A DNA stretch of 64,000 nucleotides, from NCBI RefSeq assembly GCF_963678185.1, contig NZ_OY782757.1, positions 3,376,001 to 3,440,000 on the forward strand, given 5' to 3'. Source of the DNA: an uncultured Tolumonas sp. Its GTDB lineage: Bacteria > Pseudomonadota > Gammaproteobacteria > Enterobacterales > Aeromonadaceae. Made by a program: the position numbers and the translations under genes. Position 1 is the stretch's first letter. Every line of letters starts with the position of its first letter. Of the stretch, positions 1 to 8,968 are shown piece by piece. The notes below the pieces were generated by a model. The model was not told where the DNA came from and did not search any database. It saw only the letters and a program-made list of their open reading frames with translations.

Positions 1-102
1 GAAGCTGAACTTATTAAAGCGGTACGCCAAGATCGCAATGCCATTGGTTATGTAAACGCAGGTGCTTCTTTGCCAGGTGTGAAGGTGGTGCTGCGCTTAT
101 AG
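1..102 (+). CDS. C-terminal fragment of a PstS-like phosphate-binding protein
   Basis: The first 33 codons are the tail of a gene that begins left of the window and stops with TAG at 100-102. The visible end, with IGYVNAGASLPGVKVVLRL, matches the usual C-terminus of periplasmic phosphate-binding-like proteins (PstS family), which typically end in an IGY...GVK.L.L pattern. Only this tail is visible, so ligand and operon cannot be judged. The stop overlaps by 6 bases the stop of the convergent diguanylate cyclase gene. Confidence 0.55.
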   Translation, partial: EAELIKAVRQDRNAIGYVNAGASLPGVKVVLRL

Positions 103-1677
103 TGTTGCGGTTTGAGGGTTATAAACCCGAATGCCATTTTTACCGGCTTGTTTTACCTGATACATGGCGACATCAGCACATTCAAACGCGGCATTGAAGC
201 TCGCCGCGTTGTCCGGGCAAATCACAATACCGATACTGGCACCGACAATTGCAGTTTTATCTTTTCCAATATCAATGGGTTGACTGATACTTTGTAAAAA
301 TCGTTGCGCTAACAGCATGGCTGTTTCCTGCGAGGCATCATTCAATGCAATCAGAAATTCGTCGCCGCCCCAACGGGCGACAATATCACTTTTTCGCGTC
401 AGGTTGCTTAAGCGATTGGCCACCTCAATGAGCACCTTATCACCGGCATCATGACCTTCAGTATCATTTACTTTTTTAAAGCCATCGAGATCAAGCACGA
501 TCAACGCAAGAGGCTGGTGAATACGAGCTGCGGTGTGGATCATCTGATCGATTTGTTGTTCCGCCACACGGCGGTTTTTCAGATGCGTGAGGTGATCATG
601 GCTGGCATCGTGGACAGAGGCATTTAAGGCTTCGTGTTGCCGGGTAATGTCATTGATGAAAATCAGAATGATGCTTTCACCGTAATCATTAACAGCTTCT
701 TTGGCATTAATACTGACCCAACGGCGGCGCCCATCTTCATGTGACAGTAATTTTACATCAAAACAGTTGTCTGATTTTTCTTCTAACAACTGCGTAATTT
801 GTTCCATAAATTCATCGGGATTTTTTACCAACAGACTTACCCATTCCGCCGTATGCGGTAGATGCCGATTACCGGTTGCCGATAAAACCAGATCTTGAAA
901 TGATGGGTTATAAGTCAGTAAATTCATGGATTTATCGGTAACAATCAGTGCATTAGTCGATAAATCAAAAACCATTCTGAAATTATTGGCGATCAGCTCA
1001 ACCCGATCGCGAAGTTTTCGTTCTTCGGCGATCTGCTGCTGCACTTTATCCAGCAACTGGTTCACTGTTTTCGACAGGGTTTCCAATTCTGTTTCCCGTA
1101 ATAACACGGGAATAGTCAGCCGCTTATCATCACCGGGTCGGATCAGATAAAGCTCGCTGGCCAGTTTACTGACAGGGTTGGTGATAAATAACCAAATCAC
1201 TGCCATCATACAAAGCAGTGTCACGATAATCAGCAAGGCCATTAATACGGTAATTTCTAAGGCGATCGCTTTGGCTTGTACATCAATAATATCTCGGCTG
1301 GGGGTGATAATTAATTCACCGATTTTGTCATTGCCCCCAAACGGTGAATACAATATTTGAGTGATTGGCGCGAGAGATGCGCCATCATTGCGGCCCTGAT
1401 GCAGTGAGAATTGATCGGTATTAATGGTGACACTGTAGATCAATTTATTGCGTAATAAGCCGTCAAGGACATCTTCGGCGATGACTCGATTGCCCGCATA
1501 CGCGGCGATTTCGGCTGTTTTATAGACAGTCGCGGAGAGCTGGGTAACGGCTTGCAGACTACGGGTTTGTTCCCGGTTGTAGGTGAAATTGTAAAAACTG
1601 TAAGACGCGATAACGGTCACACCGGAAACGAATAAGGCAACAATCAAAGAGAGACGCAGATGAAGGTTGAGTTTCAT
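97..1677 (-). CDS. Membrane-bound PAS-GGDEF diguanylate cyclase
   Basis: This 526-residue inner-membrane protein probably makes cyclic di-GMP from two GTP. A first transmembrane helix lies at about residues 8-28, followed by a periplasmic sensor region to about 140 and a second helix at about 142-165. A HAMP-like stretch with a coiled coil follows (about 166-225), then a PAS domain (about 228-345) and a C-terminal GGDEF domain. The catalytic loop WGGDEF (437-441) is intact. The RKSD motif at 428-431 fits the product-inhibition I-site RxxD at the usual distance, so feedback control is expected. The start has an AAGGAT ribosome site. The sensed signal is unknown. It is one of several c-di-GMP proteins in the window, together with Alg44, a lone PilZ protein and an HD-GYP regulator. 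Confidence 0.93.
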   Translation of the reverse strand: MKLNLHLRLSLIVALFVSGVTVIASYSFYNFTYNREQTRSLQAVTQLSATVYKTAEIAAYAGNRVIAEDVLDGLLRNKLIYSVTINTDQFSLHQGRNDGASLAPITQILYSPFGGNDKIGELIITPSRDIIDVQAKAIALEITVLMALLIIVTLLCMMAVIWLFITNPVSKLASELYLIRPGDDKRLTIPVLLRETELETLSKTVNQLLDKVQQQIAEERKLRDRVELIANNFRMVFDLSTNALIVTDKSMNLLTYNPSFQDLVLSATGNRHLPHTAEWVSLLVKNPDEFMEQITQLLEEKSDNCFDVKLLSHEDGRRRWVSINAKEAVNDYGESIILIFINDITRQHEALNASVHDASHDHLTHLKNRRVAEQQIDQMIHTAARIHQPLALIVLDLDGFKKVNDTEGHDAGDKVLIEVANRLSNLTRKSDIVARWGGDEFLIALNDASQETAMLLAQRFLQSISQPIDIGKDKTAIVGASIGIVICPDNAASFNAAFECADVAMYQVKQAGKNGIRVYNPQTATL

Positions 1678-1852
1678 GGATAAGATCCTTAATGAAACAT
1701 CTGATGCGATAACTTAATAATAATCTTAAATTTGTTAACTCAGATGTTACTCTTCAGCCGCGTCATATAAAAGATGAGTAAAATGGTTTAATTATAAGAA
1801 GAAATTGCTGCGATATACCGGATCACATGATTAGAAGCATGTGTGCCAGCGA

Positions 1853-2314
1853 TCAGCAATATTCCCCTTCCACCAAAAACTCATCGATAATATCTGTAAA
1901 CTCCGGCCATAATTCTTCTGGGACAGCCGCTTCCGGATCATCTTCATTGTCACCGTAGTCATCCCAGAAATAGGCGCGCAGGGCATTGGCAAACTCGTCA
2001 TCCAATTCAGCTAACTGTGCCACCGTACCGCACCAGATGATACGGCGCAGGCTTTCAGTCAGATCATTGAGTTGCTCAACCAAAATGTTGTCACTGTGAC
2101 TTTGTTCAATCAGGAGTTCGAAACGTTCACGCGCACTTTCGGCTTGTTCTTCGTCTAATTCACCGGTATCGGCCAGCAGATAAATATAGTCGCCTAATAA
2201 ATATTCGATTAAATCATCGCGGCTATGAAACCAATGCCATTGGCTCCCTTTATTCCCCAGTAATGAAGCGTCAAATGAGCTGTCAACGTGGCAGATTGCC
2301 CATTGATTTTCCAT
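1853..2314 (-). CDS. Acidic protein of unknown function
   Basis: I do not recognise this 153-residue protein. It starts at ATG 2314, chosen because a CCGGAGAC ribosome site sits just upstream; a longer frame runs to 2545 but would overlap the ghrA-like gene by more than 100 bases. The protein is strongly acidic, with many Asp and Glu in the last third (DDYGDNEDDPEAAVPEELW), and has no signal peptide or membrane helix. Trp and Cys are scattered (WAICHVD, WHWFHSRDD, IIWCGT). It follows the dehydrogenase gene on the same strand. It is probably a soluble, lineage-specific conserved protein. Confidence 0.7.
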   Translation of the reverse strand: MENQWAICHVDSSFDASLLGNKGSQWHWFHSRDDLIEYLLGDYIYLLADTGELDEEQAESARERFELLIEQSHSDNILVEQLNDLTESLRRIIWCGTVAQLAELDDEFANALRAYFWDDYGDNEDDPEAAVPEELWPEFTDIIDEFLVEGEYC

Positions 2315-2341
2315 TGTTATGTCTCCGGTAAGTTCATCGGT

Positions 2342-2379
2342 GGATATCTGGTTGCGGATATCTGGTTGCGGATATGTGG
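2342..2379. repeat. Tandem 14-bp repeat, about 2.7 copies
   Basis: The unit GGATATCTGGTTGC occurs at 2342-2355 and again without change at 2356-2369. A third partial copy with one change follows at 2370-2379 (GGATATGTGG). It lies between the stop of the ghrA-like gene and the ribosome site of the small acidic protein, so it falls in the leader of the latter. The 14-base period is not a multiple of three, which supports reading this stretch as non-coding. Confidence 0.8.
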
Positions 2380-2429
2380 CGAAATATAATGTATTTCCGC
2401 CACACTCACTATAGCTGTTACTGATGAGG

Positions 2430-3353
2430 TCAATATCCGCGCTGGCGATCGACGATACCTTGTACCGGATGCCCATTCGCCAACGCCTGTATGTTCGTCG
2501 CAATTTGTGCCACGGCCTCTTCTGGAATCGTGTCGGCTGCGACATGTGGAGTGATAATCACCGCCGGATGTTGCCAGAACGGGTGTGCTGCCGGTAATGG
2601 TTCTGTCGCAAAGACATCCAGTAAAACAAAACGCAGGTGTTGTTGATTGAGCAGACTAAGCAGCGCCTCTTCATCCAGCAATGTACCGCGTCCGGCGTTG
2701 ATCAAGGCTGCATCTTTTGGCAATAAAGCCAAATGCTTGGCATCGAGCAGATGCTTGGTTTCATCGGTTGAAGGCAGAATACTGAACAAAACATCAGTTT
2801 CTTGCAGTAATGCACCGAGCGCATCGCAGCCATGCACACAGTGGACATGCTCAATGTTTCTTGGCTGCCGACTCCAGCCACTAACTTGGTAACCCAGCCC
2901 TGCCAGCGTTTGCGCCACATGTACGCCAAGATGGCCGAGGCCCAAAACCGTAACCCGCGTGTCTTTGGCGAGACGGGTTGGCTGTGGTTGCCATACCGTA
3001 TTTTGTTGTTGGCTTCGGTAAATATCCATTTTCCGTTGGAAATGCAGCAACCCGTATAACGCATATTCGGTCATCTGCTGTGCCATGCCGGCATCGGTCA
3101 GACGGATAATAGTGACATGTTCTGGAATGTCGTCGCGCTGCAGAAATTTATCGACACCGGCACCGAGGGTAAAAATCACCTGTAAATTAGAAAAGCGGCG
3201 GAAGAAATTAATCGGCGGTTTCCAGGCGACCACGTGCGTTATCGCTTCGGCATTCACTTCCTGCGGCCAGCAAGCAATCGACCAATCAGGCAATGCTTCT
3301 TGCAGCAGATGATGATAGTGATCTTGCTGTTCAGGAGAGTAGAGATAGAGCAT
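2430..3353 (-). CDS. ghrA: D-2-hydroxyacid dehydrogenase, glyoxylate/hydroxypyruvate reductase A type
   Basis: This 307-residue cytoplasmic enzyme should reduce glyoxylate and hydroxypyruvate with NAD(P)H. The Rossmann motif VLGLGHLGVHVAQ lies in the middle of the protein. The family's catalytic residues fit an Arg in INAGRGTLLDEEALL, an acidic residue in LLDVFATEPLP, and the His in ITPHVAA. The length equals that of E. coli GhrA (about 312), and FTLGAGVDKFL is typical of that subfamily. The exact substrate is inferred from family membership. The gene is monocistronic or leads into the small acidic gene. Confidence 0.88.
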   Translation of the reverse strand: MLYLYSPEQQDHYHHLLQEALPDWSIACWPQEVNAEAITHVVAWKPPINFFRRFSNLQVIFTLGAGVDKFLQRDDIPEHVTIIRLTDAGMAQQMTEYALYGLLHFQRKMDIYRSQQQNTVWQPQPTRLAKDTRVTVLGLGHLGVHVAQTLAGLGYQVSGWSRQPRNIEHVHCVHGCDALGALLQETDVLFSILPSTDETKHLLDAKHLALLPKDAALINAGRGTLLDEEALLSLLNQQHLRFVLLDVFATEPLPAAHPFWQHPAVIITPHVAADTIPEEAVAQIATNIQALANGHPVQGIVDRQRGY

Positions 3354-3440
3354 AAGACAAGCCTCTGTAGATCAGATATCTCTGCAGTATAGCAGTAGCT
3401 GATGTCAGAGACGGAAGGTCATTGATTAAGCTTGGTTACG

Positions 3441-3492
3441 AAAAAACATATCCGTGCTAGTTGGTTGTCGATAACCAGTCCAACACGGATAT
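3441..3492 (-). terminator. Rho-independent terminator after tpx
   Basis: Arms ATATCCGTG (3448-3456) and CACGGATAT (3484-3492) form a 9-bp stem with a second inner pairing (TTGGTT with AACCA). Read on the minus strand it is followed by GTTTTTT. It lies just after the tpx stop. Confidence 0.8.
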
Positions 3493-3502
3493 AACAAGAC
3501 GA

Positions 3503-4003
3503 TTAAGCCAGTACTTTCAGTGCTGCATCGTAGTTTGGTTCATGAGTAATTTCATCGACCAGCTCTGCGTGCAGTACTTTATCTGCTTCATCCAGCACTA
3601 CAACCGCACGAGCAGTTAAACCACCCAATACGCCATCGGCGATCGCAACACCGTAGTCGGTGACGAACGCGCCGCTACGCAGGGTAGAAAGGGTAACCAC
3701 ATTATCCAGACCTTCTGCACCACAGAAACGGGCTTGCGCAAAAGGCAGATCGGCAGAAATACACAATACGACGGTGTTGTTCAGTTTGCTGGCAGCTTCA
3801 TTGAAATGGCGAACAGATGCGGCACAAACGGCGGTATCGACGCTTGGGAAAATGTTCAGCACTTTACGTTTACCGCTGAAAGAGGCCAGTGTTACATCAG
3901 CCAGCTCTTTATTGACCAGTGAAAACGGTTTTGCGGTGGCGCCAGTTTGTGGGAAATCACCATTCACAGTTACCGGATTACCAGCCAGAGTTACAGTTGC
4001 CAT
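3503..4003 (-). CDS. tpx: Thiol peroxidase
   Basis: This 166-residue 2-Cys peroxiredoxin reduces H2O2 and alkyl hydroperoxides using thioredoxin. The peroxidatic cysteine is in the motif [19 protein letters not shown] and the resolving cysteine in ARFCGAEG; both are where E. coli Tpx has them. The start is ATG 4003, preceded by AAGGAG at the right distance; an in-frame start 6 codons upstream has no such site. The protein is likely cytoplasmic or periplasm-adjacent as in its family, and no signal peptide is visible. Strong terminators flank it on both sides, so it is probably transcribed alone. Confidence 0.96.
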   Translation of the reverse strand: MATVTLAGNPVTVNGDFPQTGATAKPFSLVNKELADVTLASFSGKRKVLNIFPSVDTAVCAASVRHFNEAASKLNNTVVLCISADLPFAQARFCGAEGLDNVVTLSTLRSGAFVTDYGVAIADGVLGGLTARAVVVLDEADKVLHAELVDEITHEPNYDAALKVLA

Positions 4004-4138
4004 GTCACTATCTCCTTGCATGTAGGAATATTAATTGCGCGCAATATAGTTGCTAACAATTAAATGTAACCGATTTAACAGATACTCAACAAGTATATTC
4101 GGTTTAGTAAATTATGCCGGAATAGTCATGGTGATAAG

Positions 4139-4170
4139 AAAAAGCCTCCGTTATGTGTTCGGAGGCTTTT
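4139..4170. terminator. Bidirectional rho-independent terminator
   Basis: An 11-bp perfect stem, AAAAGCCTCCG (4140-4150) with CGGAGGCTTTT (4160-4170), has a 9-base loop and U-rich ends on both strands. On the minus strand it ends the PL7 alginate lyase transcript before tpx. Confidence 0.9.
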
Positions 4171-4195
4171 ATCGCGGTGGGGCGTTGCTGAGAGT

Positions 4196-4945
4196 TTAGT
4201 GTGCAGTCACCAATGAACCAAAGCGTACCTTACAGCCAGCACCTGGTGTGGTTTCGTAATTGATTTTTTCCTGACAGTACGCACCGGCTTTAAAATAGAA
4301 CTTCTGATTCATCCAGTTCGGGTCGCCAACCACATAATCATAAGTTGATGTTTTGCCGCCATCGACAGATACATTGAGCACGCCCGCATTAGAGTCGATG
4401 GTGTAGCAGAATTTATTTGTACTGGGTGCTGCCAGTAAGGTTTTGATGTCACCATTTGAACCATCTTCATTCCGTTTGGTCAGTGAATAAACGGAACCGT
4501 TTTCCCACTGCAACTTGATCAACGGATTGTTGTAACTATGGATCTGGCCAATGACCACTTTTTTAGTCGACGGCACTTGGGCAACCCATAAGCAGGCTTT
4601 CATCGTGTGATGACCTTCCCAGTTCCAGTCATCACGATCGTTATCACCAATCATTTCGCGTAATTCGGAACGTGGATAATCGGAATTTTTGGTTGTAACG
4701 AGATCGGCGCCATTCACTGGAGCCCAGAACGTCATTTTATTATTACTGTCTAAATAGAAATATTTGCTGGCATAAGTGGCTAATTGATCGGGCATTATTT
4801 CAATCAGACCACCACTGCTGTTTGCAACTGGTAAAGTTTCTTTCCATTGACGTAAATCAAATGGGCCAGTAGCTGGAGCTATATAAGTGGTAGCTGCATA
4901 AGCAGAAGTTGCAGACAGAACACATAACGCAATTAATTTTTTCAT
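4196..4945 (-). CDS. Secreted alginate lyase, polysaccharide lyase family 7
   Basis: This 249-residue enzyme should cleave alginate by beta-elimination. A signal peptide is clear (MKKLIALCVLSATSAYA, cleaved before ATTY). The three PL7 signatures are present in order: SELREM, QIHS, and YFKAGAYCQ. These hold the Arg, Gln, His and Tyr used in catalysis in the family. The start ATG 4945 was chosen because it opens directly into the signal peptide; the alternative GTG at 4981 adds 12 residues before it. It is transcribed away from the alginate cluster, across a 1 kb gap. It is a different fold and family from the PL5 lyase AlgL in the cluster, so it probably degrades exported or environmental alginate rather than acting in the assembly complex. 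Confidence 0.94.
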   Translation of the reverse strand: MKKLIALCVLSATSAYAATTYIAPATGPFDLRQWKETLPVANSSGGLIEIMPDQLATYASKYFYLDSNNKMTFWAPVNGADLVTTKNSDYPRSELREMIGDNDRDDWNWEGHHTMKACLWVAQVPSTKKVVIGQIHSYNNPLIKLQWENGSVYSLTKRNEDGSNGDIKTLLAAPSTNKFCYTIDSNAGVLNVSVDGGKTSTYDYVVGDPNWMNQKFYFKAGAYCQEKINYETTPGAGCKVRFGSLVTAH

Positions 4946-5034
4946 AAAACCGCCAAAAATAGACAAATAAACGCTTTCCACTTGTGACTGTGGGAAACTA
5001 ATAAATAAATTCCTGATTTACGGAATAGCGAAAT

Positions 5035-5056
5035 ATCTGAATATACGAATTCAGAT
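5035..5056. promoter_or_regulatory. Palindrome upstream of the PL7 lyase gene, possible operator
   Basis: Perfect 8-bp arms ATCTGAAT (5035-5042) and ATTCAGAT (5049-5056) flank a 6-base centre. It lies about 90 bases upstream of the lyase start, a plausible place for a dimeric regulator. The binding protein is unknown. Confidence 0.4.
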
Positions 5057-5127
5057 GATAAATAATTAATTCAACATCGTTTATTCACTTCAGGAGTGTC
5101 ATTTTTTTGGGGGGTGCTTTGCAGTTC

Positions 5128-5187
5128 CGCAATAGCGCCATATGTAATAGATACACAGCGGCTATTGCGAACGGACATACTGTTCGC
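5128..5187. other. Two overlapping hairpins, possible structured RNA
   Basis: CGCAATAGC (5128-5136) pairs perfectly with GCTATTGCG (5161-5169). The last bases of that arm are reused in GCGAAC (5167-5172), which pairs with GTTCGC (5182-5187). The two stems share three bases and so compete, as in switching leaders. Neither is followed by a clear U-tract, so neither is a standard terminator. Confidence 0.35.
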
Positions 5188-5265
5188 ATTGGGCTTCATC
5201 TTGGGTTCCTCGAGCTTTTCAAGGCAATTACACGCCTGCTACCACTAACAGTACAGGCAAGTATT

Positions 5266-5293
5266 CGAATAATTCCATGATGGATATTATTCG
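5266..5293. promoter_or_regulatory. 28-bp palindrome, possible operator
   Basis: Arms CGAATAAT (5266-5273) and ATTATTCG (5286-5293) enclose TCCATGATGGA (5274-5284), itself a palindrome. The same 11 bases recur at 5920-5930, just before algD, which suggests two sites for one regulator. Confidence 0.45.
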
Positions 5294-5917
5294 GATGACG
5301 GGATAATGAACGATCTAAAATAAAGATCAATAGCTATTTTAATGGAAAATGATATTTAATAAGTAACTTTATGATTGTTATTATAATTTATTTTTAAGTT
5401 TTTATTGTTTAAATAATGTTGGTTGTTTTAGTCGGATATAGGAAATTATCACAACTTAGTCTATTAACTATTTTGGTGCGTTTTTTATTTACTATTTAAT
5501 AAATTAGCTTTTAATTAATTAAGATTGCAGTAAATAATACATTACTACTCTGGTTTTCCGATCTAAATCAATATTAGTCATCGATTATTTCCAGCATTTT
5601 ATTCAATTGTGTCATTAATCTGACAATTGATTCGAATTGGTTCATTTGTTTTATTGTGAGTCACCAGAATGATCCAAATAAGCGGGATGCGGAAGCGCAA
5701 CAAGTGATTACCACAGGCCTTAAAAGAGTCTTCTTGGCTAAAAAACAATCATATTAATGATAATAAAAATCAATTGATTAGTTCGCAAATTGCAAATCAA
5801 ATGCTATTGAATTGTTAAGTTGGTCAAGAATTGGCCGCTTTCTTGCTCTGGATCAAATTGCGCAATGTTTAACCGTATTGGGAGTTTGTCACTTACTGAA
5901 AGTTCACGGCGTTGATG

Positions 5918-5932
5918 CATCCATGATGGATG
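5918..5932. promoter_or_regulatory. Palindrome in the algD leader, possible operator
   Basis: CATCCATGATGGATG is a perfect 7-1-7 palindrome about 25 bases upstream of the algD start, next to its AAGGAG ribosome site. It shares TCCATGATGGA with the palindrome at 5266-5293. Bound protein or RNA folding here could affect algD translation or transcription. Confidence 0.45.
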
Positions 5933-5956
5933 ACATAACTTGAAAAGGAGTGTTTC

Positions 5957-7267
5957 ATGCGTATCAGTATCTTTGGTATGGGTTATGTTGGCGCAGTTTG
6001 TACTGCCTGCCTTGCACAGCGTGGCCACCAGATCATCGGGGTCGATGTTTCCAAACATAAAGTTGAACTGATCAATGCCGGCCGCTCGCCGATTGTGGAG
6101 CCGGGATTGGATGAATTACTAGCTGCAGGTAAAAACGCCGGTCGGATCCGGGCGACAAATGATTACACCGATGCCATTCAGAACAGCGACATTACCATGG
6201 TCTGTGTTCCGACACCGAGCAAACGTAATGGCGACTTGAGTCTGGAGTATATCGAGGCCGTTTGCCGTGAAATTGGCCTGGCTATGCGCGATAAACCTTC
6301 CCGGCATACGGTGATCATCCGCAGCACCGTCTTACCGGGCACGGTAAAAGGGGTAGTGTTACCGATACTGGAAGATTGTGCCCAGATGAAAGCCGGGGTG
6401 GATTTCGGCTTAGGGGTTAACCCGGAATTTCTACGGGAAAGTACCGCACTGCGTGATTACGATGAACCACCTATGACCGTGGTGGGGGTGCTGGATGATG
6501 AAACGGGTCGGTTGATGGAGTTACTTTACAGTGATTTGCACGCGCCGTTTATCTGCAAACCGATTGAAATCGCCGAGATGGTGAAATACACCTGCAATGT
6601 CTGGCATGCGGTAAAAGTCAGCTTTGCCAATGAAATTGGTAGTATAGCAAAAGAGCTGCATGTGGATGGCCGTGAGGTCATGGATGTGGTGTGCCGCGAC
6701 AATAAGCTCAATATTTCCAGTTATTACATGAAACCCGGCTTTGCTTTTGGTGGTTCGTGTCTGCCAAAAGATGTACGGGCGCTCAATTACCGCGCATCTC
6801 AATTGGATGTGCAAACGCCGCTCATTTCCTCGTTAATGCACAGTAACGAAAATCAGGTGAAACGTGCGTTTCAGATGATTGAGTCACTGAACAAACGCAA
6901 GATCGGCATGTTGGGCTTAAGCTTCAAAGCGGAAACGGATGATCTGCGCGAAAGCCCGCTGGTGGAACTGGCCGAGATGTTGATCGGCAAGGGCTATCAG
7001 CTTTCCATCTATGACCGCAACGTAAAATTTGCCAGTGTGCACGGTGCCAACCGTGATTACATCAATGGCAAGATCCCCCATGTCTCTTCTTTGTTGGCGG
7101 AAGACGAATCGGAGCTACTCGATAATGTCGATGTACTGATCGTGGGCAACAAAGATAAGGCATTTCAAGCCATGCTGGAGTCGTGGCCGGAAGAGAAATA
7201 TCTGGTCGATTTGGCCGGTTTTATGACGAACACCTCGGTCGTCAATAAACAGGGTATTTGCTGGTAA
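5957..7267 (+). CDS. algD: GDP-mannose 6-dehydrogenase
   Basis: This 436-residue enzyme oxidises GDP-mannose to GDP-mannuronate with NAD+, the committed step of alginate synthesis. The N-terminal Rossmann motif is FGMGYVGAVCTACLA (residues 5-19), and the thiohemiacetal-forming cysteine is in FGGSCLPKD. The length equals that of Pseudomonas AlgD (436). An AAGGAG site precedes the ATG. It is the first gene of the rightward alginate cluster, as in Pseudomonas and Azotobacter. The palindromes upstream are candidates for its control. Confidence 0.97.
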   Translation: MRISIFGMGYVGAVCTACLAQRGHQIIGVDVSKHKVELINAGRSPIVEPGLDELLAAGKNAGRIRATNDYTDAIQNSDITMVCVPTPSKRNGDLSLEYIEAVCREIGLAMRDKPSRHTVIIRSTVLPGTVKGVVLPILEDCAQMKAGVDFGLGVNPEFLRESTALRDYDEPPMTVVGVLDDETGRLMELLYSDLHAPFICKPIEIAEMVKYTCNVWHAVKVSFANEIGSIAKELHVDGREVMDVVCRDNKLNISSYYMKPGFAFGGSCLPKDVRALNYRASQLDVQTPLISSLMHSNENQVKRAFQMIESLNKRKIGMLGLSFKAETDDLRESPLVELAEMLIGKGYQLSIYDRNVKFASVHGANRDYINGKIPHVSSLLAEDESELLDNVDVLIVGNKDKAFQAMLESWPEEKYLVDLAGFMTNTSVVNKQGICW

Positions 7268-7315
7268 CCATACGATCAGCAGTCTGAGGTTCTGACTGTC
7301 TGCTCATCACTGATT

Positions 7316-7382
7316 GCAACACTTTTGCCCCATGTTGTCATGGGTTGGGTGACTTTTTCCCGACGCAGAGCAGAAGTGTTGC
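7316..7382 (+). other. Inverted repeat in the algD-alg8 gap
   Basis: GCAACACTT (7316-7324) and AAGTGTTGC (7374-7382) are 9-bp complementary arms separated by 49 bases, in the 161-base gap between algD and alg8. A long-range hairpin here could process or stabilise the operon mRNA. No U-tract follows, so it is not an obvious terminator. Confidence 0.35.
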
Positions 7383-7428
7383 GATCCCCTGAATATTCAT
7401 GCCGGGACGGGCTGAAAGGGGGTGAGTT

Positions 7429-8901
7429 ATGCAATGGATGCAAACTACGACAGGCTGGTTATTGCTGGGGTGCTTGCTTTGCTCGTTGGCATTGTTGGTG
7501 CCACCCGAAGTGTTTTCCGCCGGGCACCCTGAGTTTTTGCTGGTGGTCGGTGGGATCGGGTTGTGGCGTTATGGCGTGGGCTTAATGCATTACCTGCGTG
7601 GGCTGTTCTTTTGTTATGTCGTGTTTCCCCGCCATCGTAAGCAAGCGGCGGCGGCGGTGCTGGCACAACCACCTTCACATATCTATTTGATGGTGACCAG
7701 TTTTCGCATCGATGCGATGACCACGGCCATGGTCTATCGCTCGGTGATCAGTGAGGCCATTCATTGTGGTTATCCGGCTACAGTAGTGGCGTCGATTGTT
7801 GAGTTGTCGGATGAATCGCTGATCCACACCTTGTGGCAACAAGCTGCACCACCGCAGGATCGCGTCACGTTACGATTCGTCCGTATTCCTGGCACCGGCA
7901 AACGTGATGGGCTGGCGAATGGTTTTCGGGCCATTGCGCGGGATATGCCGGATGCACAGGCGCTGGTCGCGGTAGTGGATGGCGATACGGTGTTGTCTGA
8001 CGGCATTATTCGCCAATCATGTCCTTACTTTTCGTTATTTCCCAATGTTGGCGCGCTGACAACCAATGAATATTGCGATGTGCTGGGCAGTTACTGGATG
8101 AGCCAGTGGCACAAGCTGCGTTTTGCCCAACGACATATCAGCATGTGCTCAATGGCATTGTCAAAACGGGTATTAACCCTGACTGGACGTATGTCGCTGT
8201 TCCGCGCCAGTGTCGTGACCGAGCCGGAGTTCATCTCGGATGTGGAGAGCGATCACCTGGATCACTGGCGACTGGGGCGCTTCAAATTCCTGACCGGCGA
8301 TGACAAATCGAGCTGGTTTAGCATGATGCGTCAGGGCTGGGATACCTATTATGTGCCTGATGCGGAAATCACAACAGTCGAGCACCCACCGTCAAAAAGT
8401 TTTATAGCGGCAGCCCGTCAGTTGATGTTTCGCTGGTATGGCAATTCATTACGGCAAAATTCACGGGCCACCCGTCTTGGTATCAAACGTCTGGGCTGGT
8501 TTACCTATTACGTGTTGTTCGATCAACGCATCTCGATGTGGACCAGTGTCTTGGGGCTGACAGCCGCTGTGCTGGCCGGTTTCAAATATGACATTGGTTA
8601 TCCGGTGATTTATCTGCTGTGGATCGCACTGACCCGTACATTGGTGTCACTGATGCTGTTGGCTTCCGGCCACAAAGTGGGGCCGGGTTTCCCGCTGATG
8701 CTCTATTTCAACCAAATCTTTGGCTCGCTGATCAAAATCTACGTGGTGTTCCGCCTGGATCGCCAGTCGTGGACACGTCAAAACACCAAGCTGAAACATG
8801 ATCATGGTGCGTTTCAAACCTGGTTTAACCGCTGGTCCACTTCTGCCATGACGTTTTCGGCAGTCAGTGTGTTTCTGGCGGTAGTAGTTCATCTGGTTTA
8901 G
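7429..8901 (+). CDS. alg8: Mannuronan synthase catalytic subunit, glycosyltransferase family 2
   Basis: This 490-residue inner-membrane enzyme polymerises mannuronate from GDP-mannuronate. Membrane helices lie near the N-terminus (about 6-55) and in the last third (about 375-420 and 465-490). The cytoplasmic GT2 domain between them has the nucleotide-binding motif VAVVDGDTV and the acceptor-side motifs SDVESD and [10 protein letters not shown]. The length matches Pseudomonas Alg8 (494). Polymerisation requires Alg44, whose gene follows. A GGGGGTGAG stretch precedes the ATG. Confidence 0.95.
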   Translation: MQWMQTTTGWLLLGCLLCSLALLVPPEVFSAGHPEFLLVVGGIGLWRYGVGLMHYLRGLFFCYVVFPRHRKQAAAAVLAQPPSHIYLMVTSFRIDAMTTAMVYRSVISEAIHCGYPATVVASIVELSDESLIHTLWQQAAPPQDRVTLRFVRIPGTGKRDGLANGFRAIARDMPDAQALVAVVDGDTVLSDGIIRQSCPYFSLFPNVGALTTNEYCDVLGSYWMSQWHKLRFAQRHISMCSMALSKRVLTLTGRMSLFRASVVTEPEFISDVESDHLDHWRLGRFKFLTGDDKSSWFSMMRQGWDTYYVPDAEITTVEHPPSKSFIAAARQLMFRWYGNSLRQNSRATRLGIKRLGWFTYYVLFDQRISMWTSVLGLTAAVLAGFKYDIGYPVIYLLWIALTRTLVSLMLLASGHKVGPGFPLMLYFNQIFGSLIKIYVVFRLDRQSWTRQNTKLKHDHGAFQTWFNRWSTSAMTFSAVSVFLAVVVHLV

Positions 8902-8968
8902 TCCGGCCAATCGGCTTGTTAAGCCAATGACAGGATGACATTGAGGCTGCATAGGAAGGGGATGAAAG

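Larger units (their letters stand above)
4946..5956. other. Gene-free AT-rich region between the PL7 lyase and algD
   Basis: No convincing gene is found in these 1,011 bases. The region is distinctly AT-rich compared with the flanking genes. It holds at least five inverted repeats: 5035-5056, 5128-5169, 5167-5187, 5266-5293, and 5918-5932, plus a looser one at 5603-5628 (CAATTGTGTCA with TGACAATTG, one arm with two extra bases). It must contain the promoter of the alginate cluster and that of the PL7 lyase, but I could not assign -35/-10 elements with confidence. Confidence 0.75.

Noticed and set aside
2315..2545. Longer version of the small acidic protein gene
   Set aside because: It would overlap the ghrA-like gene by 116 bases and include the 14-bp repeat; the shorter form has a good ribosome site.
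7325..7585. Small rightward frame between algD and alg8
   Set aside because: It overlaps alg8 in another frame, is rich in Cys and Trp as shadow frames often are, and has no ribosome site.
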